Under the pieces are notes generated by a model. The model made no database searches. It saw nothing but the letters and a program-made list of their open reading frames with translations, and was not told the DNA's origin. A stretch of 64,000 bases of DNA from Candidatus Roseilinea sp. NK_OTU-006 (GTDB lineage Bacteria > Chloroflexota > Anaerolineae > J036 > Brachytrichaceae), in assembly GCF_012931985.1 (NCBI RefSeq), contig NZ_JAAFGM010000004.1:122054-186053 (forward strand). The letters run 5' to 3'. This document shows, in pieces, positions 1-8,086 of the stretch (the first letter of the stretch is position 1; each line of letters begins with the position of its first letter). The translations under genes and the position numbers were made by a program.

Positions 1-1
1 G

Positions 2-874
2 CTCGACGATACGGTATGCGGCCTGATGATCACCAACCCGAATACCCTGGGCATGTTCGAGGAACACATCGAGGAAGTCTGCGCGCTGGTTCATGCTGCC
101 GGCGGCCTGGTCTACGGCGACGGCGCCAATATGAACGCGCTGCTCGGCATCGCCAAGCCAGGTGAGATCGGCTTCGACGTGATGCACTACAACCTGCACA
201 AGACCTTCAGCACGCCACACGGCGGCGGCGGCCCAGGCAGCGGGCCGGTGGCGGCCAACGAGAAATTGGTAGACTTCCTGCCCGGCCCGATCGTGCGCGC
301 GGTGCCGGACGGAGAGGACGACTGGCGCTACGAATGGCACATGCCGCCCAAGAGCATCGGGCGCATGCGCGCCTTCCACGGCAACTTCGGTATGCTGGTG
401 CGGGCCTTCACCTACATCCGCGTGCACGGCGAAGCCGGGTTGCGCGCAGTGAGCCAGCACGCCGTGTTGAACGCCAACTACGTGCAGGCCCGACTGCGCG
501 GCGTCTATCCCTTCCCGCACGGCGAACGCTTCTGTATGCACGAGACATGCGCCCAGGGCAAGATCGCCGACGCGCCATCGGTCGTCGCGCTGGACATTTC
601 CAAGCGCCTGATGGACTATGGCTTTCACCCCCCGACCAACTACTTCCCGTTGCCTAAGATCGTGCCTGAGGCGCTGTTGATCGAACCGACCGAGACCGAA
701 TCTAAGCAGACGCTCGACCGCTTCTGCGACGCGATGCTCCAAATCGCCGAAGAAGCGCGGCACAATCCGCAACTGTTGAAGGATGCGCCGCACAGCGCAC
801 CGATGAAGCGCCTGGACGAGGTGAAGGCTGCCAAGGAGCTGGTGCTGTGCTGCGTGATCGCCGATGATGAGTGA
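2..874 (+). CDS. gcvPB: Glycine dehydrogenase (decarboxylating) subunit 2, C-terminal part
   Basis: This is the C-terminal part of the P-protein beta subunit of the glycine cleavage system, which decarboxylates glycine with PLP and passes the aminomethyl group to lipoylated GcvH. The frame is open to the left edge, so the gene begins outside the window. Visible are the [10 protein letters not shown] segment, the YGDGANMNA loop and the PLP lysine context [16 protein letters not shown] near base 190. Having a separate subunit 2 implies the split gcvPA/gcvPB form, with gcvPA probably just upstream. The stop is at 872-874. An octanoyl/lipoyl transferase gene at 9731 could serve the same pathway, because GcvH must be lipoylated; that link is inference. 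Identification is secure; only the first half of the protein is missing. Confidence 0.95.
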   Translation, partial: LDDTVCGLMITNPNTLGMFEEHIEEVCALVHAAGGLVYGDGANMNALLGIAKPGEIGFDVMHYNLHKTFSTPHGGGGPGSGPVAANEKLVDFLPGPIVRAVPDGEDDWRYEWHMPPKSIGRMRAFHGNFGMLVRAFTYIRVHGEAGLRAVSQHAVLNANYVQARLRGVYPFPHGERFCMHETCAQGKIADAPSVVALDISKRLMDYGFHPPTNYFPLPKIVPEALLIEPTETESKQTLDRFCDAMLQIAEEARHNPQLLKDAPHSAPMKRLDEVKAAKELVLCCVIADDE

Positions 875-920
875 TTGGCATCAGAGGCTGAGCACCTTAA
901 CAGATGGGACAACTGGACCG

Positions 921-1427
921 ATGTCGAAACAACTCGCGAACACCTGGCTGATTACCGGAACGATCGCCCTCGCGACCGTGGCGCTGTTGGCGCTCTCTTT
1001 CGTCGGGGGCGGCCCAAGCGCGCCGGCGATAGCCCCGGCCCCGCAAGCGCCGCCGGCCCTGGCGCAGTTGCCCAACCCCTCGGCGCAGCTCGTCACCACC
1101 GCCTCAGGACTACAGTATTTTGACGAAGTGGTCGGCACAGGTGCACAGCCGCAGCCCGGGCAGACCGTGATCGTGCACTACACTGGTTATCTGGACAACG
1201 GCACGGTGTTCGATAGCTCCATCAGCCGCGGCCAGCCGTTCGAATTCGTCCTTGGCGCAGGACAGGTCATCCGCGGCTGGGACGAGGGGCTGGCCACCAT
1301 GCGCGTGGGTGGCAAGCGCCGGCTCATCATCCCACCGGAGCTGGCCTACGGCGCAGCCGGGGCCGGCGGCGTTATCCCGCCCAATGCGCGGCTCACCTTC
1401 GATGTAGAACTGCTCGGTGTAAGGTGA
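921..1427 (+). CDS. FKBP-type peptidyl-prolyl cis-trans isomerase, membrane-anchored or secreted
   Basis: The encoded protein is 168 aa. Residues 10-30 form one hydrophobic segment that acts as a signal or anchor, followed by an Ala/Pro-rich linker and a single FKBP domain (about residues 62-168). FKBP landmarks include [34 protein letters not shown] and [14 protein letters not shown]. The family catalyses prolyl isomerisation; the leader places this one outside the membrane, where it would help fold exported proteins. The frame is open further upstream to an ATG at 864 that overlaps gcvPB, but 921 puts the hydrophobic leader directly at the N-terminus, so I prefer it. No clear Shine-Dalgarno sequence is visible. 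The gene converges with nrfA, with a strong hairpin between them. Confidence 0.9.
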   Translation: MSKQLANTWLITGTIALATVALLALSFVGGGPSAPAIAPAPQAPPALAQLPNPSAQLVTTASGLQYFDEVVGTGAQPQPGQTVIVHYTGYLDNGTVFDSSISRGQPFEFVLGAGQVIRGWDEGLATMRVGGKRRLIIPPELAYGAAGAGGVIPPNARLTFDVELLGVR

Positions 1428-1591
1428 CTCACAGCCCGCTGAACCCGCGCTGCGTCAACTGGATGCCGGCCGGGACTTCATCAGGCGTGAGCAGCTCCCC
1501 CGATCACCCCAGCGCCGCCGACCCCCACCCAGCAACTGCAACATCGCTGCTCACAGCGCGGGCGACCTCGACAGGACAGGCGAAGCAATGG

Positions 1592-1624
1592 AGAGCCGCA
1601 GATGCTCGGAGCATCTGCGGCTCT
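1592..1624. terminator. Strong perfect hairpin between convergent genes
   Basis: A 15-bp perfect stem (1592-1606 with 1610-1624) with a 3-base loop lies between the convergent FKBP and nrfA genes. There is no clear T-run on either side, so it may work as a bidirectional terminator or as an RNA 3'-end stabiliser. The rest of 1428-1680 shows no gene I can support. Confidence 0.6.
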
Positions 1625-1680
1625 GCCTTGCCGTTGCGGTCGTCGGTCAGACTGGCGCAGGCCCTTTCAGGCACCTCACC

Positions 1681-3105
1681 CTACGGCTTAGGTGTCGCCC
1701 ACGGCGCGATGGCAAGCTGGCCCTGGCGGGCGTAGTCAATCGCCTCACCGAGGATGCGCATGGTTTCTTGCGGCGCGTGGAAGCCCATCGAGTTTTCAGC
1801 ATTCACGTAGTCCACCCAAAAGCTGGCTTTGCGTTGAAACTCCTGCGCCTGTGCGATGCGATCCTCCGGCGCGCCGTTGGCCTTGGCGGCTTGGATATCG
1901 TTGATGAGCGCCACTAACGCCCCTGTCGCGCGGTCCATCTGCGCAAACGTTCGATCTTGGATCAGGTTCACACGGGCGAGAATATCGCGCTCGCTTTGGT
2001 GATGGCACGTTTGGCAGGCGTTGTTGATATTCAGCATCGGACTGCGCACATGATGGTCGCTGATCTTCACTGCGCCGACGCGCTGGTAGGGCATGTGACA
2101 GTCGGCGCAGGCCACACCGTTGGCCGCATGGACACCCTGGCTCCACATTTCGAACTCCGGATGCTGTGCTTTCAGCGTTGGGGCCTCGGTAAGCTTGTGC
2201 CTCCAGTCCTTGAAGCCAATTCCTTGGTAGTAACTGTAAATCGCCTCGATAGTTAAGCCTTGGTGCCACGGGTAAGTCACTTTCTTCTCTTGGCCGGCAA
2301 AGTAATACTCGACGTGACATTGGGCGCACACCAGCGAGCGCATTTCCTGGCGCGAAGCCATTGTGTTAGGGTCGTACTCGCTTTTACGGTCGCCGGCGCG
2401 CCAACGCTCGATGCTAGGCAGGTGCGGCACAGCGTAGTCCGACCGAGCTAGCGCACGAATGCCGTCAATAAAGGCCGGGCGCGTCACGCGGATAGCCATA
2501 TTCTCCGGCGTGTGGCAGTCGTTGCACGTGATCGGATGTTCCACCAGTTTTGTCGCCTCAGCGTAGGGCATGGGGTTGATGATCTCGAAGCCTTTGTAGA
2601 TGGCTTCTTCACGATTCTCCGGCGGGACACCGGCCTCGATTCCTTTCTGGTAATAAGCTGGCAATACCGAAGAGTGACAATGCAAACACGCGCCCGGCTG
2701 CTTGAACTGTTTTACGCGCTCGCTCTCGCGCTGATCAATCAGCATGTAGGCGTGGCCGCGATCCTCGCGGAAGTCCACACTGAACGGCATGCCGGCCCAA
2801 ATCGTCCTCCAACGGTCGTCTTTATCCAACTTCTGAATAGCCTCACTGCCACCATAACGGGTACGTTCGATATCCACTGCGCGCAGGTAAGCGTCATACT
2901 GCATGGGATAGTTCAGCCCCCACTGCTTTGGATCTACGACATCTTCAGAAAGTGCCACGACGCGAAAGGCATCTTGCCGGCCTTCGCGTTGACGCTCGCT
3001 GATGTTTTGCATCAGCAGTAGTATGCCGGCGGTCACCAGCGCAATCACCGCAGTTGCAACAAGATAAACGCCAAGGGGAATATCGCTGAGCGAAAACCGC
3101 TTCAT
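1681..3105 (-). CDS. nrfA: Ammonia-forming cytochrome c nitrite reductase, catalytic subunit
   Basis: NrfA reduces nitrite to ammonium with six electrons (DNRA). The protein is 474 aa with one N-terminal membrane segment (residues about 10-31) and then the pentahaem domain. Five haem motifs are visible: CLHCH (140-144), CNDCH (194-198), CAQCH (260-264), CADCH (333-337) and CQTCH (364-368). The catalytic Arg (DFREDRG, R113), the Tyr in CHVEYY, the calcium ligand Glu266, and K312/Q314/H315 in LKAQHPE match E. coli NrfA landmarks. The first motif, which in E. coli is CxxCK and binds the active-site haem through Lys, is CxxCH here. A GAGGAG Shine-Dalgarno sequence precedes the ATG. It lies 23 bases after nrfH and is probably cotranscribed with it. 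Confidence 0.97.
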   Translation of the reverse strand: MKRFSLSDIPLGVYLVATAVIALVTAGILLLMQNISERQREGRQDAFRVVALSEDVVDPKQWGLNYPMQYDAYLRAVDIERTRYGGSEAIQKLDKDDRWRTIWAGMPFSVDFREDRGHAYMLIDQRESERVKQFKQPGACLHCHSSVLPAYYQKGIEAGVPPENREEAIYKGFEIINPMPYAEATKLVEHPITCNDCHTPENMAIRVTRPAFIDGIRALARSDYAVPHLPSIERWRAGDRKSEYDPNTMASRQEMRSLVCAQCHVEYYFAGQEKKVTYPWHQGLTIEAIYSYYQGIGFKDWRHKLTEAPTLKAQHPEFEMWSQGVHAANGVACADCHMPYQRVGAVKISDHHVRSPMLNINNACQTCHHQSERDILARVNLIQDRTFAQMDRATGALVALINDIQAAKANGAPEDRIAQAQEFQRKASFWVDYVNAENSMGFHAPQETMRILGEAIDYARQGQLAIAPWATPKP

Positions 3106-3128
3106 AGCTCGGCTCCTCCTCTACTTTT

Positions 3129-3608
3129 TTACTTTGCAGCGTGGCCGACGTCACGGTGACAAGTGATGCAATTCACCGGCGCATTCGGCTCGACTAAATG
3201 CTCAGGCAATTGGCTCACCATCTGCCGGTGACAATCCTGGCAGTTCTCCAACACAATGCGCGCGCTCGCTTCGCGCATACGGATCGGTTCATGCCAATCT
3301 TGGAACGTGAAGGCGCGCGAATGGTGATAGCCATTCTCGAGCTTAGTCGCATACTTGCCAACCAGGTTATGCGGGGTATGGCAGGCGTTGCATGTCGCCA
3401 CTTTATGATGGCTCGACTTCTGCCAGCTTGCGAGTTGCTCGCGCATGATGTGACAGTTAGCGCAGGCGTTCGGATCATCGGACAAGTATGAGAAACCGCG
3501 AGCGTAGTAGAAGGTGTAACTACCCAGACCCACCAACACGCCTAACAATGCAAACGTGACTGCTGCGAGCACAGGACGAATGTTGCCAGCCATATCGCTT
3601 TGCTTCAT
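3129..3608 (-). CDS. nrfH: NrfH, tetrahaem quinol dehydrogenase subunit
   Basis: This is the membrane-anchored NapC/NirT-family cytochrome that takes electrons from the quinol pool and passes them to NrfA. It has 159 aa, one N-terminal membrane helix (residues about 12-35) and four haem motifs: CANCH (49-53, followed by IM, giving the CxxCHxM pattern typical of NrfH haem 1), CNACH (73-77), CQDCH (123-127) and CITCH (147-151). It is the first gene of an nrfHA operon on the minus strand. An in-frame ATG at 3593 is an alternative start, because the first five residues add no recognisable feature. The pair is enough for respiratory nitrite ammonification from menaquinol. Confidence 0.95.
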   Translation of the reverse strand: MKQSDMAGNIRPVLAAVTFALLGVLVGLGSYTFYYARGFSYLSDDPNACANCHIMREQLASWQKSSHHKVATCNACHTPHNLVGKYATKLENGYHHSRAFTFQDWHEPIRMREASARIVLENCQDCHRQMVSQLPEHLVEPNAPVNCITCHRDVGHAAK

Positions 3609-3749
3609 TCATTCTGACCGAAGCGCATCTAGGGCGTACTAGCCGTTTTATCAGTTCAGACTACGCCGACCGTCCATCCATGGGGTCAGGAGCGCTACAC
3701 CAGCATACACACACCCGCACCTGCGGACTGTGACAGAACTCACTCCAAA

Positions 3750-3782
3750 GCAAACGGGGCCTCTTCACGAGGCCCCGTTTGC
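3750..3782 (-). terminator. Rho-independent terminator after the CpXC-like gene
   Basis: A perfect 14-bp stem (3750-3763 with 3769-3782) with a 5-base loop begins one base after the stop codon of the minus-strand gene that ends at 3784. A short T-rich stretch follows on the minus strand. It separates this gene from nrfH. Confidence 0.85.
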
Positions 3783-3783
3783 A

Positions 3784-5151
3784 TCACCGTCGCGCGATCT
3801 CGATGACCGGCTTGGGCGGTTCTCCCAGCGGACGCGCTTGGCCGGTAGTGGCTTCTTTCGATGGATCGTGCTTGGGCAGAATTTTGCGCGCCTGCACCAT
3901 GATCTTGGTCAACTTGGCGCTGAGGTCGGTGCGATCCTGCTGGGCGAGCTGGTCGGCAAACTGCGCCATGATGCCGATCAGCCGGTCGTCGGCAGCGTCC
4001 TTGAATTCGTTGAGCAGCTTCTCAGTCTCGTCAGGATAGTTGGCGGTGAGGAGCATGTTGATCATCTGCACTTCGGGCGGCTGACGCTCGGCGATGACCT
4101 GCATGGCCACCTCATTCACGGCAGACAGCGCTTTGAGCATCAGCTCATCACCGCGGCGCTGAGCATCCTGAGCACTGGCCTGCAACACGGCGAAGAAGGC
4201 ATCGTCAATTTCGGCATCGTGCTCGCGGGCGGTCTTCAACGGGTCCTCGCTCGAGGCGATATCTTGGATCAGCGCGGCCTTCTCCTCCATATAGGCGCGT
4301 GCGGCCGCGTCAATCTTATCGCGCGCCTCCTGGATCTCCTTGCGCAAGGCGATCAGCTTTTGCTTGCCGGCGTCATCCGCCGCCTCGATGCGCATCGTCA
4401 GTTGCTGGAAGAAGACATAGTCCAGCAACTGGCGGCCCAGGGCAATCAGCATCTCGCGCGTTTCGGCATCGGGCGCGGCGATGAGCTGATCAAGCAACGT
4501 CTCGCGCGTCGGCGATTTGCGGAAAGCTTCCAACGCCGCCGCGCGTGTGCCGACGGTTCTGCCGTAGGTCGTCTCTTCGATCAGGAGCTGCTGCAGATTG
4601 GCGAGTTGTCGCGCCGCCTGTTCGCGGCCGGATGCCAGATTCGCCTCGATGCTGGCAGACAAGATGTCGAAGAAGGCCGCGTCAATCTTCGCGTCGTTCT
4701 CGCGCATCTTGGCGCGCAGCGTTGCCTCATCGGCGATGCGCAAGAGTTCACGCAGCAAGTCCGCGCGCTCCTGCTGGGCGCGCAGCATCTCCGGCGTAAT
4801 GCCATCTTGTTCCAGGATCGCTTCGATCAGTGACTGCAAGGTGAAGAAGATGCGCGGTTGCAACAGATAGGCGCGCGGGGCGTTCTCCGGCAAGCCGCGC
4901 ATCACGGTTTGCGTCAATTGGCCGATGAGGCGCTGCTGCTCCATATCGCGCAGGTTAAGCTCCATCGGCATCAGGATATAGGCGATTTGTTTGGACGGAT
5001 CGTGGTAGATAAAGGGCGCAGCGAGGTTGGTCAACCGGCCTGACAACAGCGCCAACTTCAGCGACGGATCGCGGCCGACATCAACCACCTGGATCGGTTG
5101 CTGACCGCGACCGGCGATTCGCCCGCTGTCCGGGGTAATCAGTTGAGGCAT
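3784..5151 (-). CDS. CpXC-like domain protein lacking the family cysteines
   Basis: The protein has 455 aa. Residues about 1-120 resemble the CpXC-type domain found in many Chloroflexota and Firmicutes proteins: a VVDVGRDPSLKLALLSGRL segment, then APFIYHDPSKQ, YILMPMELNL, RAYLLQPRIF and SLIEAILEQDGITPEML. The rest is a long charged helical region, probably coiled coil, with two related blocks containing ENDAKIDAAFFDIL and EHDAEIDDAFFAVL that look like an internal duplication. The family is named for its Cys-x-Cys motifs; I see no cysteine anywhere in this protein. The start at 5151 is preceded by AAAGGAG; an upstream ATG at 5175 is less likely. Function is unknown. No signal peptide is seen, so it is probably cytoplasmic. 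Confidence 0.7.
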   Translation of the reverse strand: MPQLITPDSGRIAGRGQQPIQVVDVGRDPSLKLALLSGRLTNLAAPFIYHDPSKQIAYILMPMELNLRDMEQQRLIGQLTQTVMRGLPENAPRAYLLQPRIFFTLQSLIEAILEQDGITPEMLRAQQERADLLRELLRIADEATLRAKMRENDAKIDAAFFDILSASIEANLASGREQAARQLANLQQLLIEETTYGRTVGTRAAALEAFRKSPTRETLLDQLIAAPDAETREMLIALGRQLLDYVFFQQLTMRIEAADDAGKQKLIALRKEIQEARDKIDAAARAYMEEKAALIQDIASSEDPLKTAREHDAEIDDAFFAVLQASAQDAQRRGDELMLKALSAVNEVAMQVIAERQPPEVQMINMLLTANYPDETEKLLNEFKDAADDRLIGIMAQFADQLAQQDRTDLSAKLTKIMVQARKILPKHDPSKEATTGQARPLGEPPKPVIEIARR

Positions 5152-5269
5152 TCGGCGAGGCTCCTTTCGTCGCAAATCATGAGCTTGCGAAGCAAATTGG
5201 CGATCTCACAGCTTGAGGCTCGCGCGCGTGATTATATCGCGTATGCCCTTCATCCCGAGCGCGGCGTCA

Positions 5270-6040
5270 TTATCCGAACAGCAGCCGCAACGCGGCGACC
5301 GCCGACAAGCTCAGCGCCAGTCCGTTGAACACGCCCTGCGGCACGCGCCACAGCGCCCAGCGACCGACCGTCACGCCGACCACGACCATCGGCAGCATAA
5401 AGGCGTCGAAGATCAGCCCCTCGGGCGTAAACAGGGGGCGCGCTGGCGCCAGAGTCATGATAATCAGATAGAGTGGCACTTTGGCGACGTTGAAGATGAA
5501 AAAATACCATGCCGTCGTGCCCATGAACTCGTGCTTCGGTAGCCCAAGGCTGGTCATATAGATGGACATGATCGGGCCGGCCGCGTTCGACACGGTGGTG
5601 GCAAAGCCTGCGGCGCCGCCGGTCGCCGCCAGGCCGATGCGCGATGAGGGCCGCAGCCGGTCGCCCCACTTCAACCGAGCCAGATACACCGCCAGCATGA
5701 CGAGCACCAACGCCCCGATCCACACATTGATTTGATCTCGTCCGCGCGCGTCCTCGCCGACGACAAACAGGGTGACCATGCCGGCCAGCATGCCCACAGC
5801 AACCCAGGGCAGCAACTGCAACAATTTATCCCAGCGCGTGTAGCGACGATACCAATACACCGCGAAAAGGTCGGCGAAGATCAACAACAACACCGTCGTC
5901 CCAACAGCGGCGCGATTTTGAAAGACGATCGCCATCAAGGGCACAACCAGGATGCCGACGCCGGGCACGCCGGTCTTCGAAAAGCCGATCAGCAACGCCG
6001 CCAGCGCGCCAAGCAACCACTGTTCGGGGGTGAAAGGCAT
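5270..6040 (-). CDS. TauE/SafE-family sulfite/organosulfur exporter-like permease
   Basis: This is a 256-aa hydrophobic protein with about seven or eight membrane segments. The N-terminal repeat reads LIGFSKTGVPGVGILVVPL, the typical TauE/SafE G-[FL]-[SG]-KTG-hPG pattern, and a second related half begins near TGGAAGFATTVSNAAGPI. Family members move sulfite, sulfoacetate or other anions, but substrates cannot be read from sequence. It starts 17 bases after the rnhB stop codon on the same strand and is probably cotranscribed with it, though the two functions look unrelated. Confidence 0.85.
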   Translation of the reverse strand: MPFTPEQWLLGALAALLIGFSKTGVPGVGILVVPLMAIVFQNRAAVGTTVLLLIFADLFAVYWYRRYTRWDKLLQLLPWVAVGMLAGMVTLFVVGEDARGRDQINVWIGALVLVMLAVYLARLKWGDRLRPSSRIGLAATGGAAGFATTVSNAAGPIMSIYMTSLGLPKHEFMGTTAWYFFIFNVAKVPLYLIIMTLAPARPLFTPEGLIFDAFMLPMVVVGVTVGRWALWRVPQGVFNGLALSLSAVAALRLLFG

Positions 6041-6057
6041 AGGTCAGGGGGAGCGAT

Positions 6058-6723
6058 TCAACAATCAGCCGTCAGCGGACGGGAGCGAGCGCACAGCGCG
6101 GCCACCGGCTTAAAGCTGCAACGATGCGCCCAACATGGCCCAAGTCGCGCCAGCGCTTCGGCGTGGGCGCGCGTGCCGTAGCCTTTGTGGCTGGCAAAGC
6201 CATAGCCGGCTACCGACGCATCCAGCGCGCACATCATCGCATCGCGCGATGTTTTGGCCAGGATGGAGGCAGCCGCGACGGACAGGCTGATGCCGTCAGC
6301 GTGATCGAAGGCGCGCTGGACGATGGGCAACTCCGGCAGATTCACCGCGTCAATCAACAGCGCATCCGGCACAACACGCAGCCCGGCGATGGCGCGCGCC
6401 ATCGCCAGCCGAGTCGCGACCACAACGCCAAGCGCGTCAATCTCGGCGCTGCTGGCGCTGCCGACCGACCAGGCTATCGCGACGCGCTGGATCTGTTCGC
6501 GCATGGCGCTGCGCTGCGCCGCCGTAAGCTGTTTGGAATCGTTCACGCCGCGCAACCGGGCTGGTGTGCGACGATCGCACGGCAAAATCACGGCAGCAGC
6601 CACCACCGGCCCGGCCCATGCGCCGCGACCGGCCTCGTCCACACCGGCCACCAGGCGATATCCGGCGCGCCGCAACGCGCGCTCCTCTTGCAATGACGGG
6701 ACACGGCGACGAACGACGGGCAT
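6058..6723 (-). CDS. rnhB: Ribonuclease HII
   Basis: This endonuclease cleaves the RNA strand of RNA-DNA hybrids and starts removal of misincorporated ribonucleotides. The protein is 221 aa with the diagnostic GVDEAGRGAWAGPVVAAAV motif (catalytic Asp-Glu) near residue 28, NDSKQLTAAQR, and an Asp in LLIDAVNL. The frame is open upstream to 6840, but that would overlap the divergent gene at 6788 and add a non-family leader, so I choose the ATG at 6723, placed just before the conserved fold. The 64-base gap to the divergent gene would hold both promoters. Confidence 0.95.
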   Translation of the reverse strand: MPVVRRRVPSLQEERALRRAGYRLVAGVDEAGRGAWAGPVVAAAVILPCDRRTPARLRGVNDSKQLTAAQRSAMREQIQRVAIAWSVGSASSAEIDALGVVVATRLAMARAIAGLRVVPDALLIDAVNLPELPIVQRAFDHADGISLSVAAASILAKTSRDAMMCALDASVAGYGFASHKGYGTRAHAEALARLGPCWAHRCSFKPVAALCARSRPLTADC

Positions 6724-6774
6724 TCCATCGCGATGATAATTCAAGCCTGCAATCGGCGCTGGCCACACCCCCAT

Positions 6775-6780
6775 TACAAT
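6775..6780 (+). promoter_or_regulatory. Candidate -10 box (TACAAT) for endonuclease IV gene
   Basis: TACAAT ends seven bases before the ATG at 6788. A start of transcription at the usual distance from a -10 box would fall on or next to the A of the ATG, so the mRNA is probably leaderless. No good -35 box was seen. Confidence 0.5.
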
Positions 6781-6787
6781 CCCTGGC

Positions 6788-7684
6788 ATGAGCAAAGCCG
6801 CACACCTCGACCTGCCCTTCCGCTTCGGCACCGTCGGCACGCCGCTCAGCGCGCCGAAGCACGGCGGCAGCGCCGGCGGCGTTCAACGCATCCGCGAGTT
6901 GGGACTCTCCGCCCTCGAACTAGCCTGGGTGCAAAGCGTGCGGGTGAGCGAAGACGCCTGCGCGCGCATCCGTCAAGCCGCCGAGCAATACGACGTGGCG
7001 ATCAGCGTGCACGCGCCCTACTACATCAACCTGAACGCCACGTCCGAAATGTGGGCCGCGGGGCGCGAACGGCTGCTGGCTGCTGCACGGGCGGGCGCCA
7101 AAGCCGGCGCTACCGATATCATCTTTCACCCCGGCGCATACATGAAGCGCGCCCCGGAAGCGGCCTACCGCCTTGCCCTCGAACGGCTGAGCGAAGTCGC
7201 GGAGACGCTGCGCAAGGAAAAAGTCAACGTCCTCTTACGGCCCGAAACGATGGGCAAAAGTGCCATGCTCGGCACCCTGGAGGAAACCATCAACTGGAGC
7301 CGCGAGATCGAGAACGTCCTGCCGTGTGTGGACTTCGCGCATCTGCACGCCCGGCCGGGCGATGGCTCGTTCAACTCCTATGACGAATTCGCCGACGCCC
7401 TGCGGCTGATCGCCGCCGGCCTGGGCGAGCGCGGACTCAAGCACATGCACATCCACTTCAGCGGCATCGCCTACACATCCAAAGGTGAAAAGCGCCACCT
7501 CAACCTGGCCGAATCCGATATTCAATACAAGGCGCTGTTCAGGGCGCTGGCCGATCTGGGCGCAGCGGGCCGTGTGCTCTGCGAGACCCCCAACCTGGAA
7601 GAAGACGCCGTGCTGATGCAGAACACCTATGCGCGCGCGTTCAAAGCCGCCGCCCGCCGACCGGTCGAGAAGACGCTGACCTGA
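6788..7684 (+). CDS. Endonuclease IV-type (AP endonuclease family 2) TIM-barrel protein
   Basis: The 298-aa protein has the features of Zn-dependent endonuclease IV, which incises DNA at abasic sites during base excision repair. Metal-ligand motifs appear in family order: ISVHAPYYINL, IIFHPGAY, LLRPETMGK (Glu), PCVDFAHLHA, HMHIHFSG and a C-terminal CETP (Glu). The length matches the archaeal/Chloroflexota type. The start has no Shine-Dalgarno sequence but sits directly under a -10 box. The next feature downstream is the remnant of a uracil-DNA glycosylase, so the two may once have formed a base-excision repair pair; that is inference. Confidence 0.85.
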   Translation: MSKAAHLDLPFRFGTVGTPLSAPKHGGSAGGVQRIRELGLSALELAWVQSVRVSEDACARIRQAAEQYDVAISVHAPYYINLNATSEMWAAGRERLLAAARAGAKAGATDIIFHPGAYMKRAPEAAYRLALERLSEVAETLRKEKVNVLLRPETMGKSAMLGTLEETINWSREIENVLPCVDFAHLHARPGDGSFNSYDEFADALRLIAAGLGERGLKHMHIHFSGIAYTSKGEKRHLNLAESDIQYKALFRALADLGAAGRVLCETPNLEEDAVLMQNTYARAFKAAARRPVEKTLT

Positions 7685-7690
7685 GCGGCG

Positions 7691-8053
7691 ATGTTGCGCG
7701 CACTGGCCCTGCTGCATGCCGAGACCGCTTCGTGCCGCGCCTGCGCCGAGGCCGGGCTTTTTCGTCACGCCGTCGCCCATCGTCGTCAACCGGCCGACTA
7801 CGCGCCCCAGGATGATGATGTTGGTGGGCCAGGCGCTGGCGGCGGCATCGCGCTCGCACGGCAACCCCTTCAGCGGCCAGGCCGGGCGTGTGCTGTTTCG
7901 TTGGCTTGCGCAAGCCGGCTTTAGCGAAGAGGCGTTCCGCTGCCCCACCCCAGCGGCGTCAGCCGTTGGACGAACGACCCGCGCAACCGCGAACGATTGG
8001 CTCAGGCGCTCTCGCTATTGCAGCAATACCGCGAACTGTGCGCCCTGGCATGA
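7691..8053 (+). pseudogene. Remnant of a family 4/5-type uracil-DNA glycosylase
   Basis: Three pieces of one glycosylase can be read in two frames. The first (from 7691) has the N-terminal ETASCRACAEAG with the Cys-x2-Cys of the iron-sulfur type. Deleting one base in a GGG near 7755 shifts to the frame that reads FFVTPSPIVV, then MLVGQAL (normally VGQAPG), NPFSGQAGRVLFRWLAQAGF. The middle of the protein is missing. From 7940 the first frame resumes with LPHPSGVSRWTND, the C-terminal HPSG motif, and ends at the TGA at 8051. A family member has about 200 residues; roughly 100 codons of the centre are gone. I see one small frameshift plus a large deletion. The 402-base gap between the flanking genes holds only this remnant. 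Confidence 0.75.
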
Positions 8054-8073
8054 ATCGTCGCGCGCGGCAGCGC

Positions 8074-8079
8074 TACAAT
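8074..8079 (+). promoter_or_regulatory. Candidate -10 box (TACAAT) for pepA
   Basis: TACAAT ends seven bases before the pepA ATG at 8087, the same spacing as for the endonuclease IV gene. It predicts a leaderless transcript, which fits the absence of a Shine-Dalgarno sequence. Confidence 0.5.
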
Positions 8080-8086
8080 CCCCATC

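Noticed and set aside
1424..1735. Small plus-strand open frame after the FKBP gene
   Set aside because: Pro/Ala/Ser-rich without similarity, overlaps the hairpin and the end of nrfA.
3730..4833. A 367-codon plus-strand open frame
   Set aside because: Antisense to the CpXC-like gene, which has a Shine-Dalgarno sequence, recognisable domain and terminator; this frame has none.
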